A DNA stretch of 6,010 bases from CF-113 sp035716135 (lineage in GTDB: Bacteria; Chloroflexota; Ktedonobacteria; Ktedonobacterales; Ktedonobacteraceae), in the NCBI GenBank assembly GCA_035716135.1, contig DASTKD010000524.1:1-6010 (forward strand), given 5' to 3'. The notes beneath the pieces were generated by a model that saw only the letters and a list, made by a program, of their open reading frames with translations, did no database searches and was not told the origin of the DNA. Below, in pieces: positions 1 to 5,890 of the stretch. Numbering within the stretch: the stretch's first letter is position 1; each line of letters opens with the position of its first letter. The translations under genes and the position numbers were made by a program.

Positions 1-1682
1 GCGGAAGCAATGCGCGACCCATCGGGCGACCATGCCAGCGCCCAGACCGTTTTGGTATGTTGCGTGTAGGACACAATAGGGCTTCCATCACTCGCGTTCC
101 AAACCTGTGCGCTATTATCGCTGCCGCCAGAGACGACGCGCGACCCATCATGTGACCACTTTACGCTGTAGACTGGTTGACTATGTCCGGTATAAGTGAA
201 GGCTGTGTTGCCGTTTGTAGTATCCCATACATCAATAGTGGGGTTCTCACCGCCAGAGGCAATGAACTGACCGGAAGGAGACCATGTTAGCGAATATATC
301 TGATTAGCTTGCTGGTGCTGTATAGCACTGTTGAGATTAGTATAACTCCAGATGCGCGCTGTTTTATCTTCACTGCCAGATGCCAGGAGTAGCGCATTGT
401 GGGGCGACCACTCTACCGTTGTGACCTGGTTGCTATGTCCCGTGTAAACTGCAAGCGTGTTTCCCAGGACGTTAGAAGTTGGAGTATTTCCAGGAGTGGT
501 TGTTGTTGTCGCTGGCTGTTTAGTAGAAGATGCGCCAGGCGTAGGTTTTGGTACTGCCTGCGCGCTGGAAGACTGGAAATGCTCGTAAAGTAACACACCT
601 GTAATGCCACTTCCTATAGCCACAAAAGCGAGCCCAATGAAGAAGGTGCGGCGCGGCATGCCCTGTTTCGATTTGCCCGGCTCTTCGGTATGGTGATATA
701 CGACTGCCTGAGTGTGTTGAAGAGGAGGAGAGTCCATACGATATTGATATTCTGGCGCAAGAGAGGATAGTGGTGGTGGCGGTGGTATGGGGGTGAAAGA
801 TACAGGTGCTGGTTGCGGAGGTGTTACCATCAGGGTTGGTGTGTTTTCCTCGTTCATGTTGAAGCTGTTTGGTACGTGATAAGCCTGTGCCAGCGCGTTT
901 GCAAAGGCCGTAGTCGAAGCAAAACGCTGCTGTGGGTCTTTCGCCAGGGCCGTTTGAATAACCGACTCAATTTCATATGGAATGTCCGGTATCTTCTGAC
1001 GCAACGGCGGCGGAGGCGTTAGCACATGCTGGCTGGCTACTTCGGTAAAGGTGCCGCGAAACGGTAAGTCGCCAGCTAACCATTCATAAACAACAATGCC
1101 CAGCGCGTATTGATCGCTGGCCGGTTGTGGCCTGCCCTGAAGCTGTTCAGGCGACATATAAGCTGCTGTTCCCACTACGTCATGCTGCGAGTGCTGGCGC
1201 GAAGTCTGGGTGATGAGGGCGATGCCGAAATCGCTTAAGAGCGCCTCCATATTTGACCCAAGCAGCATATTTTCCGGCTTGACATCGCGGTGGATTAAAT
1301 GCCTTTGATGCGCGTATTCCAGAGCTTCGGCTACTTGCTGTACAAACGGCAAAACGACTGCCAGTGAGAGGCGCGTGCCTTTGGGGTAGCGCTGGCGCAG
1401 CGTGCCATTAGGAGCATACTCCATCACTAAGTAAGGGACTTCGTCTTCCAGTCCAAAATCAAGCACACGAATAATATGTGGATGTGATAAACCCGCGATG
1501 GTACGGGCTTCATTTATGAAATCGGGTAAATCATTAGCGGCCAGGTGAGTTTGCAGGACTTTGATTGCGACTGTGGTATTCAGATAAAGATGCTGGCCCA
1601 GGTACACATCGGCAAAGCCCCCGCGTCCCAGTTGGCGAAGGAGGCGATAATGCCCCAGTTGTTGTCCTGAGCGGTCCGTCAT
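1..1682 (-). CDS. Membrane-anchored Ser/Thr protein kinase with C-terminal WD40 repeats (partial, C-terminus beyond left edge)
   Basis: My translation from the ATG at 1682 stays open for 560 codons to the window edge. The kinase domain covers about residues 11-265. It has a Gly-rich loop (G19, G21, V26), the VAIK lysine K41, the helix-C glutamate E58, HRDVKPEN at 131-138 (catalytic D133, N138), DFG at 151-153, SPE at 177-179 and a late Arg at 253. It is therefore an RD-type kinase with all catalytic residues, expected to phosphorylate Ser/Thr on cytoplasmic targets. A Pro-rich linker (about 287-308) leads to one membrane span (about 346-366, preceded by RR), then a Thr/Pro-rich stretch and WD40 repeats at about 412-446, 455-487 (degenerate), 498-529 and 539 onward. 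The WD40 part should lie outside the membrane and may sense or bind a ligand. An in-frame ATG at 1724 would add 14 residues, but 1682 has the better ribosome binding site and fits the family's usual N-terminus. Target unknown. Confidence 0.93.
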   Translation of the reverse strand, partial: MTDRSGQQLGHYRLLRQLGRGGFADVYLGQHLYLNTTVAIKVLQTHLAANDLPDFINEARTIAGLSHPHIIRVLDFGLEDEVPYLVMEYAPNGTLRQRYPKGTRLSLAVVLPFVQQVAEALEYAHQRHLIHRDVKPENMLLGSNMEALLSDFGIALITQTSRQHSQHDVVGTAAYMSPEQLQGRPQPASDQYALGIVVYEWLAGDLPFRGTFTEVASQHVLTPPPPLRQKIPDIPYEIESVIQTALAKDPQQRFASTTAFANALAQAYHVPNSFNMNEENTPTLMVTPPQPAPVSFTPIPPPPPLSSLAPEYQYRMDSPPLQHTQAVVYHHTEEPGKSKQGMPRRTFFIGLAFVAIGSGITGVLLYEHFQSSSAQAVPKPTPGASSTKQPATTTTTPGNTPTSNVLGNTLAVYTGHSNQVTTVEWSPHNALLLASGSEDKTARIWSYTNLNSAIQHQQANQIYSLTWSPSGQFIASGGENPTIDVWDTTNGNTAFTYTGHSQPVYSVKWSHDGSRVVSGGSDNSAQVWNASDGSPIVSYTQHTKTVWALAWSPDGSRIAS

Positions 1683-1690
1683 GTGGGTGT

Positions 1691-1698
1691 ACCCCCTC
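1691..1698 (-). promoter_or_regulatory. Ribosome binding site of the kinase gene
   Basis: GAGGGGGT on the minus strand lies 8 nt before the ATG at 1682. It supports that start over the in-frame ATG at 1724, which has only a weak TGGA upstream. Confidence 0.6.
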
Positions 1699-1715
1699 GC
1701 TCGTAATGGTTCCTG

Positions 1716-1770
1716 TTCAGGCATACTAATTCCACTATCAGAGGAACGGCATACTTATTATATGCCTGAA
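1716..1770. repeat. Inverted and direct repeats around the kinase promoter
   Basis: TTCAGGCATA (1716-1725) is the exact reverse complement of TATGCCTGAA (1761-1770). A nested palindrome, GGCATA-N7-TATGCC (1748-1766), encloses the -10 box at 1757-1762. GGCATAC therefore appears directly repeated at 1720 and 1748, with an inverted GGCATA copy at 1761-1766. The placement fits an operator for an unknown regulator, or a leader hairpin. No binding protein can be named. Confidence 0.45.
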
Positions 1771-1785
1771 TCCAACCATATACAA
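1757..1785 (-). promoter_or_regulatory. Housekeeping-sigma-type promoter of the kinase gene
   Basis: On the minus strand, TTGTAT (1785-1780) and a perfect TATAAT (1762-1757) are separated by 17 nt. The expected transcription start is near 1750, giving a leader of about 68 nt. The promoter sits in the 143-nt gap after the upstream gene, so the kinase can be transcribed independently of it. This is a sequence match only. Confidence 0.6.
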
Positions 1786-1825
1786 GTTTTATCCATCGTG
1801 ACGGCTGGGGGCCGCTCATGTAAAA

Positions 1826-2839
1826 TTATTTCGCCGGGTGTGCCGGGCGCATCAGCGCCAGCACATTGCTCTCGTCCTGACTGGCAGGAATGTAGTTGTT
1901 GGGCGCGGGCTGAATTTGCCATACCATGCCCTCTTTGATGATATAGCGCCATTCCAGGTTGGGGCTATCGTTGAAATCGGCGGGCGTGGATGTCTGGAGC
2001 AGGTTGAGTACATCGCCAGGAACGGGATCGCTCAGCTTCAACTTGCCGCTTTGCACCTGCTGGATATAGGTGGGGATGACCTGTTGTGGGTCGGAGCGGA
2101 AAATGACGCGGTGCAGGTTGCTCAGATTGCTCATGGCCGCGTCACGGTGCGCGGGAATCGCCAGGTCGTTGTTGATACGCACACGCAATGCCTCGAAAAA
2201 ACTGTATTGCACTAATCCGCTGCAAATGAAACGGAACATCGGGTCTGTTTTAGAAGCGGCTTCATCCCAGTGCTTGAACATATTGGCCGCGCCTGCCGCT
2301 GCCTCAGCGATCAGCGGGATATGTGCCAGGTGCTCTCGAGCGATGCGTTCGATGTAGAGTGAGGTCAGTTCCCAGACAACATTGTGGTCATACAGGTTAT
2401 TCACCTGATCGATAGCCATCCCGCGTATGTGGCGCAGGTAATCGATGCCTATCACGTCTTCCGGGTCGGTAGCATCGTGCTTGCCAGTCTCGCGCGGCGT
2501 TTCTACATACCAGTCTAAACGCAGTCGTTTGATGCCAACCGTGAAGGTATTGTACGGCAGAACCTCGTTACGCCAGCTTGCCACGCGCACACCGGTCGTC
2601 ATAGCTTCAACGAGAAACGTATTGTCAAACCCATTTGGCGGGTCGTTTATCAAATAGAGCAAAGAAGAGTGGCTCCACTGGCTATTGGTAGCGAGGCGGA
2701 TGAAACGAGAAAATATCTGACCAGGATCAAGATTGGCCCGTACTACCACATCCGACACGCGCAAGTGTGGGCCTTCATCACTGGTTTGCAAGAAATAATT
2801 GAGCGGATCATTTGAGACAAATAGTGCGCGATAGGCCAT
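1826..2839 (-). CDS. Permuted NlpC/P60-type (YiiX-like) papain-fold hydrolase, putative
   Basis: The protein has 337 residues from the ATG at 2839. The N-terminal part follows the pattern of the YiiX/permuted papain-like group: a short SDVVVR strand (29-34), SRFIR (44-48), a WSHSSLLY motif with candidate catalytic H57, then LVEA...GVRV with E78. Candidate nucleophile C206 lies in FICSGLVQYSF (204-214), followed by TPADF (285-289) near the C-terminus, where the family often has a similar motif. The order His, Glu, Cys is that of the circularly permuted fold. Members cleave peptide bonds in cell-wall material or act on lipid or amide bonds; the substrate here is unknown. About 125 residues lie between E78 and C206, longer than in small family members, and are largely helix-like. 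I see no signal peptide or membrane span, so it is probably cytoplasmic. A GTG at 2863 would add 8 residues but has no ribosome binding site; AGGCAGG lies 12 nt before the ATG. The family call rests on motifs alone. Confidence 0.72.
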   Translation of the reverse strand: MAYRALFVSNDPLNYFLQTSDEGPHLRVSDVVVRANLDPGQIFSRFIRLATNSQWSHSSLLYLINDPPNGFDNTFLVEAMTTGVRVASWRNEVLPYNTFTVGIKRLRLDWYVETPRETGKHDATDPEDVIGIDYLRHIRGMAIDQVNNLYDHNVVWELTSLYIERIAREHLAHIPLIAEAAAGAANMFKHWDEAASKTDPMFRFICSGLVQYSFFEALRVRINNDLAIPAHRDAAMSNLSNLHRVIFRSDPQQVIPTYIQQVQSGKLKLSDPVPGDVLNLLQTSTPADFNDSPNLEWRYIIKEGMVWQIQPAPNNYIPASQDESNVLALMRPAHPAK

Positions 2840-2897
2840 GTTGTTTAATTGCCTGCCTTTCACCAGAGTAGCACATCAGCTTAGAAACATGGCCTAT
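2831..2897. repeat. 12-bp perfect inverted repeat spanning the start of the papain-fold gene
   Basis: ATAGGCCATGTT (2831-2842) and AACATGGCCTAT (2886-2897) are exact reverse complements separated by 43 nt. The first arm contains the ATG start codon (2839-2837). The second overlaps the end of the -10 box and the expected transcription start. It could be a pair of operator sites, or it could fold over the start codon in any transcript beginning further upstream. Confidence 0.7.
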
Positions 2898-2904
2898 TAT
2901 AACA
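2896..2904 (-). promoter_or_regulatory. Extended -10 promoter of the papain-fold gene
   Basis: The minus strand reads TGTTATAAT: a perfect TATAAT (2901-2896) with a TGn extension (2904-2902). The -35 region (around 2919-2925) is poor, which extended -10 promoters tolerate. The expected transcription start is near 2889, giving a leader of about 50 nt to the ATG at 2839. Confidence 0.5.
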
Positions 2905-2956
2905 CCGCATCCGCTACTCTGTTCGTGAATAAGGAGCTTTGCCTGTAAATTCGCTA

Positions 2957-2985
2957 TTGACATCGCTCTGCTTCATCAGTATACT
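2957..2985 (+). promoter_or_regulatory. Strong housekeeping promoter of the regulator and binding-protein genes
   Basis: A perfect TTGACA (2957-2962) is followed after 17 nt by TATACT (2980-2985). The expected start is near 2991-2993, just inside the operator-like array at 2987-3030. The leader to the ATG at 3070 is about 78 nt. No second promoter was recognised before the binding-protein gene, so this one probably serves both genes. Confidence 0.75.
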
Positions 2986-2986
2986 T

Positions 2987-3030
2987 ATTCGTAAGCGGTT
3001 CCGGTAACGGTAACGGGAACGGTTACGAAT
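2987..3030. promoter_or_regulatory. Operator-like array of CGG-hexamers inside an inverted repeat
   Basis: ATTCGTAA (2987-2994) and TTACGAAT (3023-3030) form a perfect inverted repeat. The match extends inward as GCGGTTCC against GGAACGG with one mismatch and one gap. From 2996 to 3025 the DNA reads as five in-phase hexamers: CGGTTC, CGGTAA, CGGTAA, CGGGAA, CGGTTA. GTTCCGGTAAC (2998-3008) and GGAACGGTTAC (3016-3026) resemble the CG-centred AAC/GTT half-sites common in LacI-family operators. The array covers the predicted transcription start, so a bound repressor would block the promoter at 2957-2985. That the adjacent LacI-type protein binds here is inferred. Confidence 0.7.
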
Positions 3031-3052
3031 ATTTTGCTGGTTCGGATTAGTG

Positions 3053-3059
3053 AAGAGGG
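3053..3059 (+). promoter_or_regulatory. Ribosome binding site of the LacI-family gene
   Basis: AAGAGGG lies 10 nt before the ATG at 3070. It rules against the upstream in-frame TTG (3034) and GTG (3061), which lie before it or only 1 nt after it. Confidence 0.6.
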
Positions 3060-3069
3060 TGTGTTATCT

Positions 3070-4188
3070 ATGCAGGAAAAACCTACTAAACTGAAAATTC
3101 AGGATATAGCGAAACTGGCAGGGGTAACGAAGGCGACGGTTTCGCGTGTATTAAACAACAGGCCAGATGTTAATCCTGCCACGCGCGAGCGTATTCTGCG
3201 CATCATCGACGAGCAGAGCTTTATTCCCAGCATGGCTGCTGCGGGGCTAGCCAGCGGGCGTCGGCAATTAATCGGGATGCTTATCCCGTCGTTTAGCTGG
3301 CCGCTCATCCCGGAATTGATGCGCGGCGTGGCCGATGTGCTTGAGGAGACCAGTTATGAACTGGTGCTGTATAGCATTAAGAATGCTGATATCGAGCGAG
3401 ATCATAGCGAAGTTATCAATCGCGTGCTGGCGACGCAATTGACAGCGGGCTTACTGGCGGTTTTCCCCGGTACTGCTTCGTCAGAGTTGACCCGTCTCTA
3501 CAACCAGGGCTTTCCGGTAGTAATTGTGGATGACCAGCGAGTACAGACGACTCCATCGGTCAGCGTTGATAATTTGACGGGCGCTTACGCGGTTGTCCGG
3601 CATCTTATCAAGCTCGGTCATCAACGTATCGCGCATATCGCGGGACCATCGGTCTACCTTGCTTCGCACGAACGCTATGAAGGCTACCGTAGAGCGTTGC
3701 TCGAAGCTGGCATAACCCCGGACGCCGAACTCGTGCTTGAGGGCGATTTTATGCCGCCCAGTGGCCGCGCTTGCGCGAGTAAACTCTTCGCCCTGCCGCC
3801 TGAGAAGCGCCCCACCGCTATTTTCGCGGCCACCGACCAGATGGCCTACGGCGTGATCTCGGCGGCTGAAGAATACGGGCTGTCTATTCCACGCGACATT
3901 GCTCTGGTAGGATTTGACGACGATTCCCCCTCCATGCATGTGTACCCGCCGCTTACTACCGTGCGGCAGCCTTACTATGAAATGGGAGAGCAGGGCCTGA
4001 AGCTATTGCTCTCCTTGCTCGATGTTCCGCGCGACAACCCGTACAGCGCGGCAAGGGCCGCCAGTAAGGCCAGGGAAGAGACGCAGCCAGCTCGTATTCT
4101 CCTTCAGACCAACCTTATAGTGCGTGCATCCTGTGGAGCGAACTTTCAAATCCCGGTTTCAACGACGACAGGTAATGATGTTATTTAA
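3070..4188 (+). CDS. LacI-family transcriptional repressor
   Basis: This 372-residue protein has the LacI plan. The N-terminal helix-turn-helix is at about 8-30 (KIQDIAKLAGVTKATVSRVLNN). A hinge follows at about 51-63. The sugar-binding fold starts at IGMLIPS (68-74) and includes RHLIKLGHQRIAHIAGP (177-193), SHERYEGYRRAL with R202 (199-210), TDQMAYG (255-261) and VGFDDDSPS (280-288) before PPLTTVRQP (293-301). These are the usual effector-contact regions, so a sugar or related small molecule is the likely inducer. The protein is some 30 residues longer than typical members: an Ala/Arg/Lys/Glu-rich insert at about 321-340 and a short tail after VRASCG. In the hinge, the usual Asn and Arg of the PN..AR.L pattern are Ser54 and Ala58, though Leu60 remains. 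It probably represses itself and the next gene through the array at 2987-3030. Confidence 0.95.
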   Translation: MQEKPTKLKIQDIAKLAGVTKATVSRVLNNRPDVNPATRERILRIIDEQSFIPSMAAAGLASGRRQLIGMLIPSFSWPLIPELMRGVADVLEETSYELVLYSIKNADIERDHSEVINRVLATQLTAGLLAVFPGTASSELTRLYNQGFPVVIVDDQRVQTTPSVSVDNLTGAYAVVRHLIKLGHQRIAHIAGPSVYLASHERYEGYRRALLEAGITPDAELVLEGDFMPPSGRACASKLFALPPEKRPTAIFAATDQMAYGVISAAEEYGLSIPRDIALVGFDDDSPSMHVYPPLTTVRQPYYEMGEQGLKLLLSLLDVPRDNPYSAARAASKAREETQPARILLQTNLIVRASCGANFQIPVSTTTGNDVI

Positions 4189-4193
4189 GGAGG
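4187..4193 (+). promoter_or_regulatory. Strong ribosome binding site overlapping the regulator stop codon
   Basis: AAGGAGG is a near-perfect Shine-Dalgarno sequence 6 nt before the ATG at 4200. Its first two bases are the last two of the regulator's TAA stop. This fixes the ATG over the in-frame TTG at 4194 and suggests coupled translation with high output of the binding protein. Confidence 0.85.
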
Positions 4194-4199
4194 TTGTCC

Positions 4200-5888
4200 A
4201 TGACTCACACTGCTTTATTCGCACAGAGGAAAAAGGCAATGATGCTGGTATCATTCCTGCTGCTCCTCTCGATGGTGGTCGCGGCCTGTGGCGGAAGTAA
4301 TAGCACGAACAACAAGAGGCCCCTGCATCCAAATTCGCTCACCATGCTGGCGAATGAACAGGATGCGTATACCCGCAACTTTAACCCGTATAATACGGCC
4401 AGTGTGATTAGCGGCACACAGGGCTTGATCTATGAAACGCTGCTCAATGTCAACCGCCTGGATGGCACTATCAAGCCGTGGCTGGCTTCCAGCTACCAAC
4501 TGGCGAGCGATGCGCAAAGTATCACCTTCCATTTGCGCCAGGGTGTGGTCTGGTCGGATGGGCAGCCTTTCACCAGCGATGATGTAGTCTTTACGCTCAA
4601 TCTGATCTTAAAAAATCCCTCCATCGATCTGACAGGTATTGGCGCAGCGGTTAAAGATGTGAGCGCGCCCGATGCCAGCACGGTCCTGGTGACTCTGAGC
4701 AAGCCCTTCAATCCTATCGTATGGATTCTGGGCGGGCAGGTCTTTATGCTGCCTAAACATACCTGGTCGGGCGTCAAGGGCGATCCTTCGCAGTATGCTG
4801 ATCCCAATCCCGTTGGTACTGGCCCGTATATCGTCAAATCATTTACCCCACAACTGGTCGACCTGGTCAAGAACCCTAAATTCTGGCAGGCTGGCAAGCC
4901 ACAGGTGGATGAGGTCAAGATTCCGGCCTATTCTTCCAACGAAAGCGCGGAACTGGCATTGCAAAAGGGTCAGATTGACTGGACGAATCTGTTTGTGCCT
5001 AACCTTGATAAGACCTATATAGCTCTGGATAAGCAACACAATCACTACTGGTTCCCCAGCAGCGACGATGTGATGCTCTACCTCAATCTAACGAAAGCGC
5101 CTTTCAACGATTTGCAGGTGCGTAAAGCCGTTAGTCTCGCGCTCAACCGCGAGACCATCTCGAAACTTGGCGAAGATGGCTACGAGCCTCCAGCCAATCC
5201 AACCGGATTGGTAGGAGAGACGATTAAGAGTTACATTGATCCGCAGTTTGCCGGTATGCAGTTTACGCAGAATACCTCCCAGGCGGGTCAAGTGCTGGAG
5301 AGCGATGGGTGGACCAAAGGTTCCGATGGCTTCTATGCCAAAAATGGCAAGCAGTTGGCGTTCAACATCATTGTAGTCAGTGGCTATACTGACTATGTGG
5401 CAGACTGCCAGGTGATGGTAAAGGACCTGCAAGCAGCAGGCATCAACGCCACAGTGAGCGCCATGTCCAATGACGCCTTTACGACTGCATTGGGTAACGG
5501 GCAATATGACGCCGGTATCCTGTGGACCAACCCCGGCCCCACACCCTACTACATCTACGATGGCCTCTTGCGCAGCACAAACTCCGCCCCCATCGGCCAA
5601 TCGGCTCCCTCCAACTACGAGCGCTGGATGGACCCGGCCACTGATAAGCTATTGGACCAGTATGCTTCAAGTACTGACCCGCAGGTGCAGCAGCAGGCTC
5701 TGGATGGGCTGCAACAGATCATGGTGAACCAGTTGCCCAGCATTCCTCTGACGGCTGAACCCTACTGGTATGAGTACAGTACTGCCAAATTCGTTGGCTG
5801 GCCCGATGCGCAACATCCCTACGCGGCTCCTGGAACCGCCGAATATCCAGACATTGAGTATGTTCTCCTGAACCTGCAACCGGTTTAG
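4200..5888 (+). CDS. ABC transporter family 5 solute-binding lipoprotein, probably oligosaccharide-binding
   Basis: This 562-residue protein has a lipoprotein signal: basic RKK (10-12), a hydrophobic core (about 14-27) and a VAAC lipobox with the modified cysteine at C30. A Ser/Asn-rich tether follows. In a single-membrane cell it would be anchored on the outer face of the cytoplasmic membrane. The mature part has family 5 (SBP_bac_5) landmarks: GLIYETLL (75-82), ITFHLRQGVVWSDGQPFTSDDVVFTL (108-133, the family signature), NPVGTGPYIV (203-212), FNDLQVRKAVSLALNRE (302-318) and LPSIPLTAEPYW (512-523). Length is normal. Family 5 is best known for peptides and nickel, but some members, such as Thermotoga cellobiose- and mannobiose-binding proteins, bind oligosaccharides. 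The LacI-type regulator 11 nt upstream and Trp/Tyr-rich stretches favour a sugar ligand; this is inferred. No permease gene follows within the window. Confidence 0.93.
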   Translation: MTHTALFAQRKKAMMLVSFLLLLSMVVAACGGSNSTNNKRPLHPNSLTMLANEQDAYTRNFNPYNTASVISGTQGLIYETLLNVNRLDGTIKPWLASSYQLASDAQSITFHLRQGVVWSDGQPFTSDDVVFTLNLILKNPSIDLTGIGAAVKDVSAPDASTVLVTLSKPFNPIVWILGGQVFMLPKHTWSGVKGDPSQYADPNPVGTGPYIVKSFTPQLVDLVKNPKFWQAGKPQVDEVKIPAYSSNESAELALQKGQIDWTNLFVPNLDKTYIALDKQHNHYWFPSSDDVMLYLNLTKAPFNDLQVRKAVSLALNRETISKLGEDGYEPPANPTGLVGETIKSYIDPQFAGMQFTQNTSQAGQVLESDGWTKGSDGFYAKNGKQLAFNIIVVSGYTDYVADCQVMVKDLQAAGINATVSAMSNDAFTTALGNGQYDAGILWTNPGPTPYYIYDGLLRSTNSAPIGQSAPSNYERWMDPATDKLLDQYASSTDPQVQQQALDGLQQIMVNQLPSIPLTAEPYWYEYSTAKFVGWPDAQHPYAAPGTAEYPDIEYVLLNLQPV

Positions 5889-5890
5889 GA

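Noticed and set aside
1803..1815. Possible terminator CGGC-N5-GCCG after the papain-fold gene
   Set aside because: The stem is only 4 bp and no T-run follows on the minus strand.
1838..2215. 125-codon open frame on the plus strand opposite the papain-fold gene
   Set aside because: The minus-strand frame is far longer, has ordered family motifs and has a promoter. The plus frame has neither motif nor ribosome binding site.
3034..3069. Upstream TTG or GTG starts for the LacI-family gene
   Set aside because: The TTG (3034) lacks a ribosome binding site and the GTG (3061) is only 1 nt from AAGAGGG. The LacI helix-turn-helix begins soon after the ATG at 3070.
3481..3939. 152-codon open frame on the minus strand inside the LacI-family gene
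   Set aside because: It is opposite the conserved sugar-binding domain and shows no family motif, so it is best explained as an antisense shadow.
5088..5600. 170-codon open frame on the minus strand inside the binding-protein gene
   Set aside because: It lies opposite a clearly coding gene, has a Cys/Gly/Val-rich composition with no recognisable motif, and has no promoter or ribosome binding site of note.
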